NCBI RefSeq assembly: GCF_015291645.1 | Contig: NZ_CP030055.1 | Location: 4,030,001-4,094,000 of the forward strand | DNA: 64,000 nucleotides | Origin: Bradyrhizobium sp. CCBAU 53340 | GTDB taxonomy: Bacteria; Pseudomonadota; Alphaproteobacteria; Rhizobiales; Xanthobacteraceae | Reading direction: 5' to 3' | Part shown: positions 1 through 9,300 of the stretch, one piece after another | How positions within the stretch are numbered: position 1 is the first letter of the stretch | Layout of the letters: every line of letters begins with the position of its first letter | Translations under genes and position numbers: made by a program | Notes under the pieces: generated by a model | Told to the model about the DNA's origin: nothing | Seen by the model: the letters and a program-made list of their open reading frames with translations, nothing else | The model's database searches: none

Positions 1-510
1 TTCCTCGCCCGGGCCGAGATAGGTCTGCGCGCGGGTAAAACTCGAAAACAACGGCCTCGCACTCTCGAAGGCGTGCTTCGGGCCCGACACGAAGCAGCTC
101 AGCGCGCCGGTGTGGACGATGCTCGCATTGCCGGAGACCGGCGCGCGCAGATAGGAAATGCCGCGTGCCTGTGCCGCGACATCGACCTCGCTTGAGGCTT
201 CTGCGCTGACCGTGCTGGTTTCGATCAGGACCGACTTCGGTGCCATCGCGCCGATCAGGCCTGATGGGCCGAGCATCACGGCGCGCAGGGCAGCATCTTC
301 GGGCAGGGAGGTGATGACGACCGCACATCCATTGACGGCGTCGGCGAGAGAGCCCGCAACGGCGATGCCGTGTCCGCGCGCCTCGTTGAGCCGCGCCGCG
401 CTTTGATCGAAGGCGGTGACGCCATAGCCGGCCTTGGCGACGAGTTGGGACATCGGCAGGCCCATCTTGCCGATTCCGATGAAGGCGATTGTCTTGGTCG
501 TGTCAGTCAT
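1..510 (-). CDS. NAD(P)-dependent beta-hydroxyacid dehydrogenase, C-terminus cut by window edge
   Basis: The first 170 codons of a leftward gene are present; the rest lies outside the window. The ATG is at 510. The N-terminus reads TIAFIGIGKMGLPMSQLVAKAGY, a Rossmann fold with the GxGxMG dinucleotide motif of the 3-hydroxyisobutyrate / 6-phosphogluconate / tartronate-semialdehyde reductase family. It is followed by the family elements VVITSLPEDAAL and RAPVSGN (substrate-binding segment, usually DAPVSGG). The gene lies 19 bp downstream of the amidohydrolase gene and is probably the last visible member of that leftward transcription unit. The exact substrate cannot be read from the sequence; an oxidation or reduction of a small hydroxy- or semialdehyde acid is the family role. 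Confidence 0.85.
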   Translation of the reverse strand, partial: MTDTTKTIAFIGIGKMGLPMSQLVAKAGYGVTAFDQSAARLNEARGHGIAVAGSLADAVNGCAVVITSLPEDAALRAVMLGPSGLIGAMAPKSVLIETSTVSAEASSEVDVAAQARGISYLRAPVSGNASIVHTGALSCFVSGPKHAFESARPLFSSFTRAQTYLGPGEE

Positions 511-529
511 TTTTCTTGTCCGTTGGCCG

Positions 530-1894
530 CTATCTCGCGGCGTGCCCTTGTCGTTCGATGTCCCGCACCAGCCGCTGGCCGGATTGCGCGAGCAACTCCT
601 TCTTCCGCGCCAGCCCGTCGACCAGCAGCTTTCCGTTCCGCTTTTTCCAGCGGCCTTCGATCATCACGGCCTCGATATTGGCAAGGCTCGTCTGCATCAC
701 CACAGTGGCAACGGCGTCGTGCACCGGGAAGAGGTTGAGATCATCAGTGTTGATGATGACGAGATCGGCGAGCTTCCCTGGCGCGAGCGAGCCGATCTCG
801 CTCTCGCGTCCGAGCATGCGCGCGCCCTCGGTCGTGACCCACGCCAGCGCCTCGCGCGCCGGGATCGTGGTCGTCGCCGGAATCGTGCCCTCGCTCTCGC
901 GCATCTCTGCATTGTCAAGCGCGCGCTGCATCGACAGCGCGACGCGCGCCGCGGAGAAGAGATCGCCCGCGAGCACGGACTCCAGGTCGATGCCGATGGT
1001 GGGACGGACGCCGCGCCTCAATAGCCGTCCCGTGATCGGAAAGCCGTGACCCTGGATCATCTCGTTCTCGGGCGTCACCGAGAAGGTGACGCCGAGATCG
1101 ATCAGCCTTTGCAGGAGAACATCGGGTAGATCGTTGCCATGGACGATGTTGACGTGGGGACCGACAAGGCCGGCCTCGATCAGCTTTTCCCAACCGCCCG
1201 GCGTCTTCGCGGGACCACCGCCCTGATGCATCGATGCGATCAGGCCGAGCTCTCGCGCCAGACGAAAATCGTGCAGGGACACGTCGAGCGTCGAATAGTG
1301 CGGACCGAGAATGGCAAGTCCGAGTGTGACCAAGCCATTACGGTCGGCGAGGGGGCCGGCCAGCAGCCGTTCGACCTCGCGGCGCGGATGCGGCACCTCC
1401 GAGAAATGCGGCTCGCCCGGCTTCGGCTCCGGTTTCGGCGAGCCGTGGAAGAAGGCGGCGCGGATGCCGCTCTCGATCAGGGCGCGTACGGCAGCGTCGG
1501 TATGGGCTGGCGTCGGGTTGTTGTGGCACCAGTCGACCAGCGTGGTGGCGCCGCAATTGATCTGGTTCAGCGCGCCGACGAGCGTTGCAATGTAGATGTC
1601 ATCTGGCGTGAACAGGGTCGCGAGCCCCGCATGCATGCGGCGGAAATATTCGAGCAGCGTCCAGTTCGCGGCAAAGCCGCGCAACGCCGTCTGCCAGGTG
1701 TGCATGTGGGCGTTGATCAGGCCGGGGATGACGATGCGGCCGCGGCCGTCGACGATCTCGGCGTCTCCAGCGTCAATTCCGGGGCGGACCTCGGCAATCC
1801 GCCCGTTCTCCACCAGCACGTCACCCTCGCGGAGATCGCCGATGCGAGCATCCATGCTGATGACGGTGGCTGACTGGATGAGGGCACGCTTCAT
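530..1894 (-). CDS. Amidohydrolase family protein (cytosine deaminase / TRZ-ATZ type)
   Basis: A protein of 454 residues of the metal-dependent amidohydrolase superfamily. An N-terminal beta-sandwich half-domain leads to the first metal ligands in NAHMHTWQTALRG (HxH). Further ligands are likely in SMHQGGG, in NIVHGNDL and in the aspartate of GIDLES. The C-terminus returns to the composite sandwich (SLAPGKLADLVIINTDDL). Family members deaminate or hydrolyse ring amines, guanine-like purines, s-triazines or cyclic amides; the substrate here is unknown. I chose the ATG at 1894. A TTG at 1903 that would overlap the upstream TGA is the alternative and adds three residues. Its position directly behind the maleylacetate reductase-like gene implies co-transcription in a catabolic operon. 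Confidence 0.85.
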   Translation of the reverse strand: MKRALIQSATVISMDARIGDLREGDVLVENGRIAEVRPGIDAGDAEIVDGRGRIVIPGLINAHMHTWQTALRGFAANWTLLEYFRRMHAGLATLFTPDDIYIATLVGALNQINCGATTLVDWCHNNPTPAHTDAAVRALIESGIRAAFFHGSPKPEPKPGEPHFSEVPHPRREVERLLAGPLADRNGLVTLGLAILGPHYSTLDVSLHDFRLARELGLIASMHQGGGPAKTPGGWEKLIEAGLVGPHVNIVHGNDLPDVLLQRLIDLGVTFSVTPENEMIQGHGFPITGRLLRRGVRPTIGIDLESVLAGDLFSAARVALSMQRALDNAEMRESEGTIPATTTIPAREALAWVTTEGARMLGRESEIGSLAPGKLADLVIINTDDLNLFPVHDAVATVVMQTSLANIEAVMIEGRWKKRNGKLLVDGLARKKELLAQSGQRLVRDIERQGHAAR

Positions 1895-1899
1895 CTCGG

Positions 1900-2979
1900 T
1901 CAAGCCGCCGCTTTCGTGGTGACCGGCGGCTCACCGGCCCAGGCGCGCGCAATCAGGTCGCGGATGGCGTCCCGCTCGAGTGGACGCGGATTCCAATAAG
2001 CATTGGTCACCGCGAGATCGGCGGCTTTGTCGATGCCACTCTCGGGCATGCCGATGTCGCGCAGTGCGAGCTTGGCACCCAATCGCCTGGCGAGATCGAA
2101 CAGCCCGTGCGATGCGTCCGAAGCACCGATCGCACGCGCAATCCGCGCCATCGCGTCAGGTACGGCGGGCGCGTTGTAGGCCAGCGCATGCGGCAATACG
2201 ATGGTGTGCGTCTCGGCATGCGGCAGATCGAACGTGCCGCCGAGGGTGTGGCAGAGCTTGTGATGCAAGGCCATGCCGACAGTGCCGAGGCAGACGCCGC
2301 ATAGCCAGGCGCCGTAAAGCGCATCGCTACGCGCGGCGCGATCGTCGGGCTTGGCGGCAATGGCGGGCAAGGCACGCGCCAGCGCGCGGATGCCTTCTTC
2401 CGCCATCAGCGAGGTCACGGGATTTGTGTCGCGGGCATAGAGCGCCTCAACGGCGTGGGCGATGGCGTTGATGCCTGATGTCGCGGCGAGGCCGACAGGC
2501 AGTGTCATGGTCAGGTCGACGTCGTAGATCACGGTCTCCGGCAGCACCGCCAGATCGCGCACCGTGGTCTTTAGCCCGTTCTCGGTCTGGCCGACGATCG
2601 GGGTCATTTCGGAGCCGGCATAGGTCGTGGGAATGCAGAGCTGGTTGACGCCGGTGCGCAAGGCGAGTGCCTTGCCGAGGCCGGTCGTCGAGCCACCGCC
2701 GAGCGCGACCACGCAATCGGCTTCGCAAGCCTTCATCGCCGCGATGGCGCGCTCGGTCACCTCGACCGGCGTGTGCATCGTGGCGCCGGCGAAGAGGCCG
2801 GCATAGAGCGGGCCGAGGGCGGCGCCGAGCGCCTTGCCTTGCGCCTCCTGCTGGGGCGTCGTCAGCACCAGCGCGCGCTTGCCGCCGAGCCGTTCGACCT
2901 CGGCCTTGGCCGCGGCAAGCGTTCCGCTGCCGAAGACGACGCGGCAGGGCAGATTTTCAAAGGTGAACGAACCGATCAT
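1900..2979 (-). CDS. Maleylacetate reductase / iron-containing alcohol dehydrogenase family
   Basis: A protein of 359 residues. The N-terminus (FENLPCRVVFGSGTL), the VALGGGSTTGLGKALAL loop and PTTYAGSEMT are typical of maleylacetate reductases, which reduce maleylacetate to 3-oxoadipate with NAD(P)H at the end of hydroxyquinol, resorcinol and chloroaromatic pathways. Histidines in MALHHKLCHTLGG and PHAETH sit where metal ligands occur in related dehydrogenases. The reading frame is open well upstream to 3270, but the ATG at 2979 starts exactly at the conserved family N-terminus and overlaps the upstream gene's stop by four bases (ATGA), which supports translational coupling. No ring-cleavage dioxygenase is visible nearby, so pathway assignment is inferred. 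Confidence 0.88.
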   Translation of the reverse strand: MIGSFTFENLPCRVVFGSGTLAAAKAEVERLGGKRALVLTTPQQEAQGKALGAALGPLYAGLFAGATMHTPVEVTERAIAAMKACEADCVVALGGGSTTGLGKALALRTGVNQLCIPTTYAGSEMTPIVGQTENGLKTTVRDLAVLPETVIYDVDLTMTLPVGLAATSGINAIAHAVEALYARDTNPVTSLMAEEGIRALARALPAIAAKPDDRAARSDALYGAWLCGVCLGTVGMALHHKLCHTLGGTFDLPHAETHTIVLPHALAYNAPAVPDAMARIARAIGASDASHGLFDLARRLGAKLALRDIGMPESGIDKAADLAVTNAYWNPRPLERDAIRDLIARAWAGEPPVTTKAAA

Positions 2980-3299
2980 GCGCCGGTCTCTTTGACGGGA
3001 TAATCGACCTGGAAGCGTCCGATCCGCAAGTCGCCGAGCTCCTCCCTGACACGCAGATGTTCCGGATGGGTGGCGTAGGCCTTCAGAGCGGCGGTGTCGG
3101 TAAACTCGGAGACGAGGACAACGTCGCAGGCATAATCGACATCGCTGACGTCCTCGCCGACCTCGATATGGGTGAGGCCGTCGATCCGGCCCTTGAGGCC
3201 TTCGAACAGGGTCTTGACCTTGGTCCTGGCCGCCGAGCGCTCTGCTGTCGTCTCCCCGCGCAGGCGCCACATCACGATGTGCTTGATCGGACCCGACAT
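2976..3299 (-). CDS. Dabb family (stress-responsive A/B barrel) protein
   Basis: A protein of 107 residues beginning MSGPIKHIVMWRLRGET, the typical dimeric alpha/beta barrel start (IkHIVmwrl). The ends of the fold are visible in LTHIEVGEDVSDVDYACDVVLVSEF and in the histidine-containing YATHPEHLRVREEL. Such proteins often sit in aromatic-degradation clusters, where they act as small isomerases, decarboxylases or binding proteins. It is the first gene of the leftward unit, and its stop overlaps the start of the maleylacetate reductase-like gene (ATGA). An in-frame start at 3341 is possible, but 3299 matches the family N-terminus. Confidence 0.85.
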   Translation of the reverse strand: MSGPIKHIVMWRLRGETTAERSAARTKVKTLFEGLKGRIDGLTHIEVGEDVSDVDYACDVVLVSEFTDTAALKAYATHPEHLRVREELGDLRIGRFQVDYPVKETGA

Positions 3300-3406
3300 T
3301 TCCCAGATTTCCTCGCCTGACGTCTTGCTTGTTGGGGGCATTTTGCCTTGCAGAAATCGGAAATAAAGGTCAAAATTCGTAAGTCTCTTTTCCGATATGA
3401 GAAAGA
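3300..3406. promoter_or_regulatory. Divergent promoter region with 8-bp inverted repeat (candidate LysR operator)
   Basis: This is the 107-bp intergenic region between the leftward catabolic genes and the rightward lysR gene. It contains ATCGGAAA at 3356-3363 and its exact inverse TTTCCGAT at 3389-3396, separated by 25 bp. The stretch is AT-richer than its surroundings. LysR regulators commonly bind dyad elements between themselves and a divergently transcribed target, so this is the natural operator candidate. The -10/-35 elements were not resolved. Confidence 0.5.
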
Positions 3407-4327
3407 ATGGATCGGCTTCTCCAGCTCGAGGTGTTCGCCAAGACGGCCGAGCTCGGCAGCCTCTCGAAGGCCGCCGAGACCTTGCGGATGTCGAACGCGG
3501 CGGCGAGCCGGCATCTGAGCGCGCTGGAGGAGCGGCTTGCGGTCCGGCTGATCGAGCGCAACACCCGCCGTCAATGGCTGACCGAAGCCGGGCAGGAGCT
3601 GTTGCAGCGCTGCGGCACGCTGCTGAACGAGCTCGCCGAAGCCGAGGATGCCGTCAGCGATCGCGCGCTGTCGCCCAAGGGCATGCTGCGTGTCACCAGT
3701 TCGTTGTCCTTTGCGATGATCTACATGGCGCCGATGCTGCCGGCGTTCCGCAAGCTCTATCCAAAGCTCGACGTCCAGATCATCGCCGCCAACCGCTATC
3801 CTGACTTCATCGAGGCCGGTATCGACGTCGCGATCCGGACAAGGGAGCAGGAGCCTGACTCCAACATCATCATCCGCCGCATAGGACAGATGCGCCGCGT
3901 GCTGGCGGCCGCACCGTCCTATCTCGCGGCGCGTGGTACCCCTGAGCATCCCGCCGATCTCGCGCGCCACGACATGCTGGTCTACAACCTCGCCAACGAT
4001 CCTTATTCGCTGCGCTTGAGCAAGGGCAGCACGACGCAGACCGTCCGTATCGCACCGACGCTCGACAGCAATGACGGTCAGATCATCTGCGGCGCTGCGC
4101 GTGCAGGGCTCGGCATCCTGATCCAGCCGCTTTATATCGTGCAGAGCGACATCGCGGCCGGCAAGCTCGTGCCTGTCTTGACCGACTGGGAGCTGCCGTT
4201 GCTGACGATGAACGTCGCCTATCAGAACCGCCTGCGGCTGCCGGCGAAGATCAGGGTGTTCTCGGATTTTCTGGTCGATCACATCCGCGCGCATTCGGAT
4301 GCCGGGATCTGGATCGAGACGCCCTGA
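3407..4327 (+). CDS. LysR-family transcriptional regulator
   Basis: A protein of 306 residues. The N-terminal winged helix-turn-helix covers about residues 1-60 (MDRLLQLEVFAKTAELGSLS, then KAAETLRMSNAAASRHLSAL). The periplasmic-binding-protein-like effector domain follows from about residue 90 to 300 (SFAMIYMAPMLPAFRKLYP, GIDVAIRTREQEPDSN, ARAGLGILIQP). It belongs to the subgroup that regulates oxidoreductase and catabolic genes. It is divergent from the A/B-barrel/maleylacetate reductase/amidohydrolase genes with a palindrome between them, so it most likely controls them in response to a pathway intermediate, and probably also represses itself. Start at ATG 3407. Confidence 0.93.
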   Translation: MDRLLQLEVFAKTAELGSLSKAAETLRMSNAAASRHLSALEERLAVRLIERNTRRQWLTEAGQELLQRCGTLLNELAEAEDAVSDRALSPKGMLRVTSSLSFAMIYMAPMLPAFRKLYPKLDVQIIAANRYPDFIEAGIDVAIRTREQEPDSNIIIRRIGQMRRVLAAAPSYLAARGTPEHPADLARHDMLVYNLANDPYSLRLSKGSTTQTVRIAPTLDSNDGQIICGAARAGLGILIQPLYIVQSDIAAGKLVPVLTDWELPLLTMNVAYQNRLRLPAKIRVFSDFLVDHIRAHSDAGIWIETP

Positions 4328-4342
4328 ACGGCTGACGGCGTA

Positions 4343-4633
4343 TTACTCGGATCGACCTTGCACCCGCGTCCGTCCGGTGGACGATCGCGATCGGGGGGCC
4401 ACACGCGGTTCCGGCGGGGTCGAGAGCCTGACCGCCTCGGCCTCGCGCAGCTCCTTGCACATCTGCCGCGCGCTTCGCATGGCGCGCTTGATGAAAGGAT
4501 GTTGCGAGTCGTCGGCGAAGAACAGCACCACCTCGCAACAGGGACATTGCCTGGAGTAGCCGTCCTGCAACCGTCCCGCGCGATCGCGAAACATCGTCTT
4601 GCAACGGATGCACTGGATCTGGACGGAGCTCAT
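4343..4633 (-). CDS. Small cysteine-rich (zinc-finger-like) hypothetical protein
   Basis: About 96 residues. The N-terminal half has a Cys pattern that looks like a zinc ribbon: QCIRCKTMFRDRAG then SRQCPCCEVVLFF. The C-terminal half is charged and proline/serine/arginine-rich, probably disordered. The start chosen is ATG 4633 (MSSVQIQC); an ATG at 4648 would add five residues. It is convergent with lysR, 15 bp from its stop. I do not recognise a named family; metal binding is inferred only from cysteine spacing. Confidence 0.6.
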   Translation of the reverse strand: MSSVQIQCIRCKTMFRDRAGRLQDGYSRQCPCCEVVLFFADDSQHPFIKRAMRSARQMCKELREAEAVRLSTPPEPRVAPRSRSSTGRTRVQGRSE

Positions 4634-4750
4634 TGCGCCAACAAACAAGGATGATTGGAAATCGGAGCTACGGTGATCCGAACCTCTGAAGAAAGCCTGA
4701 ACGCCTCTCGCGAGGGGATCGCACGCGTTGCGTGCACCGGCCGTGAATCG

Positions 4751-5014
4751 CTATTGTTTGGCGGCCATGGCCTCCAGGCAGTGGTTCAGATAGGCGGTCC
4801 GATCGCGCGGAAGCACCTTTTCCAGATCGGCCTTCAAGGCACATTCGCGCTGACGGATCTGCTCGGCGCGGCGTTTCTCCGCCGCCTCACGGTATTCGGG
4901 TGCAACTTTGCTGGGATCGACAAGAGCCTGGGATCGGGCAGGCGCCGTGGCAAGCAGCGCAACGGCTGCAATGAAAATGACCTGTTTCAAATGAGCCTCC
5001 GTAGAAAGACTCAT
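4751..5014 (-). CDS. Small secreted hypothetical protein with signal peptide
   Basis: The ATG at 5014 gives MSLSTEAHLKQVIFIAAVAL, then LATAPARSQA, a classical Sec signal peptide with a probable cleavage after an Ala-rich site. The mature part is about 57 residues, helical and charged (APEYREAAEKRRAEQIRQRE), with two cysteines that could form a disulphide in the periplasm. A TTG start nine codons upstream is in frame but would bury the signal peptide. No named family recognised. Confidence 0.65.
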   Translation of the reverse strand: MSLSTEAHLKQVIFIAAVALLATAPARSQALVDPSKVAPEYREAAEKRRAEQIRQRECALKADLEKVLPRDRTAYLNHCLEAMAAKQ

Positions 5015-5074
5015 CCTAGCGCCCGGTGACGGGCGGCTCAACGGTGCATGCGATTGGGGTGGGTGAGGCGGCCG

Positions 5075-5245
5075 CTAGGCAGCCTGCTCTTCGAAGGAGG
5101 TGTAGACCCGGCCATCGGGATCGACGATCTGAACGTCGCGGCACCCGTCCTGGATCAGCTCCCTGGCCTTCTTCAGGGCGGCAGCGAGGGACTCCCGCTT
5201 GAGGTTGACGACGCCTGCCGTGTCGAAACCGGTGATTTCAAACAT
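5075..5245 (-). CDS. Small conserved-looking hypothetical protein (56 aa)
   Basis: The reading frame starts at ATG 5245 (MFEITGFDTAGVVNLKRESL) and ends in IVDPDGRVYTSFEEQAA with TAG at 5075-5077. The helix (AALKKARELIQDGC) followed by a beta-strand pair carrying a DPDGR turn looks like a small folded domain. An AGGAGGAA stretch 5-10 bases upstream is a good ribosome-binding site. It is too short to assign a function; it resembles short orphan proteins of rhizobia. Confidence 0.6.
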   Translation of the reverse strand: MFEITGFDTAGVVNLKRESLAAALKKARELIQDGCRDVQIVDPDGRVYTSFEEQAA

Positions 5246-5514
5246 GCCGTTCCTCCTGTTTCATCGAATCCTACACCTTTCCAGCGGGCTGTCTCCGGCT
5301 TTTTTGGCGGGCCGAGGGAACGGATATTACCTCCTGCATTCCAATTCCATCGCACAGTTCCGTATTCGGCCGGTGTGACCGGGCCGTCCGGCAGTCACGT
5401 CGCTAACGTGGAATTAATCCAAAATGCTCACAATTTTAGGCAGTTGTGTAAGTGAGTGCTGCGTAAAGGAGGCGTCGCGAGGACGTTCCGGCGACGGCCT
5501 CCTTTTGCTCGCTC

Positions 5515-6198
5515 ATGAGGTCAATGCAGATGACCACGACGTCCGACACGCTGTGCTTTGCCGAGCATCTCGACGCCGCAGCACTTGCCGCCGCAGCATC
5601 CGAACCCCACCCCGAGTCGGAAGTGCCGGATGCCCCGGCACCGGGCAAGCGGTCCAGCCGGAAATCGATTCTGGCATTCTCGGTGTGTGCCCTGGCCATC
5701 AACGGCGCGGCGGCCATCTATACATCGCCGTTTGATCTTCCCACGCCCAACATCGGCAGCTTGGCAGCGCTGTTTCCCCGCCAGGAACAGGCCGCACCAA
5801 AACCGGATCCGGTCATGACGGCCTTGAAGGAGCTCCAGTCGGCCCAGCAGCAGCAGGCGGCCGCGCTCCAGGAGATCAACTCCTCCTTGCAGCAAAATAC
5901 GGCGCTGCGGCAGCAGGATTCGACGGTTCTCGGGTCCCTCCGCCAGAGCATTACGGACGAGCGGAGCGACGTGAGGAGGATATCGCCGCAGCTGTCTTCG
6001 CTGATCGCGAAGATCGACACGCTGCAAAATACAATGATGTCGGACGTCACGGCCTCCATCCGAAAGGCACATGCCCGTTACGGACTGCCCGCAGCGTTAC
6101 GCAAGCGGATGATGCGGGAGTCGAAATCCCTCGGACCCGTTTCGGTCGGCGGAGCTCCGCTGGGCGCACCGGCGACGATGCCGGCTCCGGAAAGCTGA
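5515..6198 (+). CDS. Inner-membrane protein with coiled coil, hypothetical
   Basis: About 227 residues (222 if translation begins at ATG 5530, which has a GAGG nine bases upstream). The cytoplasmic N-terminus is Ala/Pro-rich. A single membrane segment lies near residues 50-68 (ILAFSVCALAINGAAAIY). A glutamine-rich coiled coil follows at about 95-185 (MTALKELQSAQQQQAAALQE). A basic segment (AALRKRMMRESK) and a proline/glycine-rich tail end the protein. The architecture suggests a membrane-anchored periplasmic scaffold; no enzymatic motif is present. It converges on the giant adhesin-like gene. Confidence 0.7.
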   Translation: MRSMQMTTTSDTLCFAEHLDAAALAAAASEPHPESEVPDAPAPGKRSSRKSILAFSVCALAINGAAAIYTSPFDLPTPNIGSLAALFPRQEQAAPKPDPVMTALKELQSAQQQQAAALQEINSSLQQNTALRQQDSTVLGSLRQSITDERSDVRRISPQLSSLIAKIDTLQNTMMSDVTASIRKAHARYGLPAALRKRMMRESKSLGPVSVGGAPLGAPATMPAPES

Positions 6199-6305
6199 AG
6201 GCAGGTCGACAAATCACACGTCACGGCGGGGCGGATCGTTGTCGATCCCTCCGCCGCGCATCGGGGAATACAACTGGCGTCAGCAGCGTGTCGGTGTTCG
6301 ACGCG

Positions 6306-9300
6306 CTAAGCCAGGATGAAATTCGAATCGTGCAGCGTTCCGGTGTAGTTGGTCAGGTGGATCTCGATGTCGTGTGAATCCATCACGCCGTCTCCGTTGA
6401 CGTCGATCTGAAGGGTCGCATTTCCGCTGGCGTTGTCGACCCGGGCCTCGGATTGCAGGGCGCCCGCGGTTCCGTCGAAAGTTGCCGTCCCGACGAAATG
6501 GATCGCCCCGGTGAAGCCGTTCGGACCGGTCATGGTCGTGAACGTGAAGGTGTCGCTGCTGGCATCGAAATTGACCACGGTGTCGCCATTGCCGACCTGC
6601 GAGTCGCCGACGGCGTTGAAGTTGAAGTTCACGGGCGACGACCCGACCGTGATCATGTCGGCGCCGGCGCCGCCGGTCACCGTGGTGGCAGCCGCACCGG
6701 TGCCGATGGTGATGAAGTCGTTGCCTGCGCTGCCATTGACGGTCTCAGTATTGACGACCGTAAGGTTATTGGCGGCCGACTGGAAGTTGATGGTGTCGTT
6801 TCCACCGCCCATGTCGAACACGGTTCCGAACGCCTGCTGCGTCACCGTCAGCGTGTCGTCCGAAGCCGTTCCGTTCAGCTGCGCGATGCCAAACAGGTTG
6901 TCGAGCGAGTTGACGCCGGCGGCCAGATTCAGCGTGTTGACCCCATCGCCAAGATTTACGGTCAGTCCGCTGACGTCGTTGAGCAGGGTCACCGTGTCGT
7001 CGCTCGGGTTGATCCCGCCGGTGAAATCGCTCCCGTTGAGGTTCTCGACGTTGACGAGGCTCAGCGAATTGGTGCCGTTGGCGAGATTGAGCGTGTCGTT
7101 GCCGGCGCCAAGATCGACCGCGAGGCCCGAGACATCATTGTGTAGAGTGAAGTAGTTGTCCAGGCTGCTGCCGTTGAGGTGCTGCGTATTGAGCAGCGTC
7201 ATGCTTTCGAACTGAGAGCCGATGTTGAGCGTGTTGTTGCCGGCGCCGAGATCGACGGTCGGATTGTTGTCGGGCGTCCAGATCGTATCGGTCACCGTTA
7301 GCACGTCGTCGGACGACGTCCCGTTGACGTGCTGGACGTTGGAGATGTCGACCAGCGAGTTGGCGCCTGCGGCGAGGTTCAGCGTGTTGCTGCCATTGGC
7401 GAGATTGACCGAGACGCCGGTGACGTCGTTCAGCAGCGTCAGTGTATCATCGGAGCTTCCGGTAAAATCGCTGCCATTGACGTTCTCGACGTTGTGAACA
7501 ACGATCGAGTTGACGCCGTTGGCGAGGCCGACGAAGTCGTTGCCGGTGCCGCCATCGATCGACAATCCATTGGCATTGTTGGCGAGGCCGATGAAGTCGT
7601 CACCGCTGCTGCCGACGACATTCTCGACATTGACAAGCGTGAGGGTGACGCCTGCGGCCAGCGCGACGGTGTCGTTGCCGGCGCCCAAATCGATCGGATG
7701 GCCAAAGGCGCTGCCGCCGACCATAAGGTAGTCGTCGCCCGTCGTTCCATGGACTGCGTTGCCGTTGGGTCCGAGGCCCATGGTTGAGATGTCGATCGGG
7801 CTGGCCGCGGTTCCAGAGGCGAGCAGCGTCGTGACGTCGCTGAATTGCAGCACCTCGACATTGGTGAGGACGTCGGTGCCATCCCGCGTGGGGGTGGAAT
7901 CGGCGACCTGGATCTGCCCACCGGCGAGAGTCGTGATGGTGTAGGCCGAGGAGGGACCGGTGTAGATCGCCATGTCGGTGCCGGCGCCGCCGTCGATCGT
8001 GTCGTTACCGGCCTGGCCGGTGATCTGGTCGTTACCGCCGCCGGCACTGATTGTGTCGTCACCGGCACCGCCAAAAAACAATTCATTCCCGGCGCCGCCG
8101 GTCAAGGTATCGTTGAAGTTCGACCCCTGGACGGAATTGACACCGCCGATGATGGTGTCGGTCCCGACATTGGCGACATCGCCGCCCGCCGTGCCGTGTG
8201 CAGTTCCGAGCGACAGGTCGACCGTTACTGCGGCCGCCGCCTGCGAGTAGGCGATGCGGGTGTTGCCGTTGCCAGTGATCGTGTCGTTACCGCCAAGGCC
8301 TTCAAACAGGTTGAAGGTGCCGCTGTTGAAGGTGCCGCTGTCGGTGAAGCCGGTCGCGTCGTAGGTGTCGGCGAACTGGCTGCCGGTCGCGCTGTTGACG
8401 CCGGAGAAGGTGTCATGACCAACCGACGCGTCGCCGTCGGCGGTACCGGCGGCCATGTGGATGGTCACGCCTCCGGTGGCGCTGGAGTAGATCATCCTGG
8501 TGTTGCCGTTGCCGACCACCGTGTCGTTGCCGCCGAGACCTTCGAACTGGTTGAAGGCGCCGTTGCTACCGATATTGAGCGCGGTCCCGGTGCCGAACGT
8601 GCTTGCGTTGTATGAGTCGTTGAAATTGGTCCCCTGGATTCCTTCGATCGAACGCAGTGTGTCGGATCCGATCGACGCATCTCCCGTGGCGGTGCCGGCG
8701 CCCATGTTCACGGTCACGGCGCCAGTCGTGAAGTATATGTTGTTGTAGCTCGAGATATCGAAGCCGCTGCCGCCGTCGATGAAGTCGTTGCCGGCAAGAC
8801 CGGTGAAGGTCTCGGCGCTGGTCGTGTTGCCGCTGCCGACGATGGTATCGTCGAACATCGATCCCATGATCGCGTTGACGCCGGTGAAGGTGTCGTGACC
8901 GACCGACGCATCGCCGCTGGCCGTTCCGTTCGCGATGTTGACCGTCACTGCCGCGGTTGCGTTGGTGAAGCTCAGTCGTGTGTTGCCATTGCCGGTGATG
9001 CTGTCGTCGCCGCCATTGCCGGTGAACTCGTTGAAGGTGCCGTTCGAGCCCGCATTGGTGCTGGCGCCGTTGAAGCCGGTCGCGACATAGGTGTCCGCGA
9101 AATTGGTGCCGCGAACGGCCTCCACCGAGCGTAGCGTATCCGATCCGATCGTGCTGTCGCCGACGACCGTACCGTTCGCCATGTTCACGGTGATGCCGGT
9201 GGTGGTTGCGGGATCGTTGTTGTAGTCGGCCCGGTCGAAGCCACCGCGACCGTTGATGAAATCGTTTCCGGCGCGGCCGTCGAACACCTCGACGGTTCCG

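Noticed and set aside
2980..3270. N-terminal extension of the maleylacetate reductase-like protein
   Set aside because: It overlaps the Dabb gene in another frame and has shadow composition; ATG 2979 matches the family start and gives ATGA coupling.
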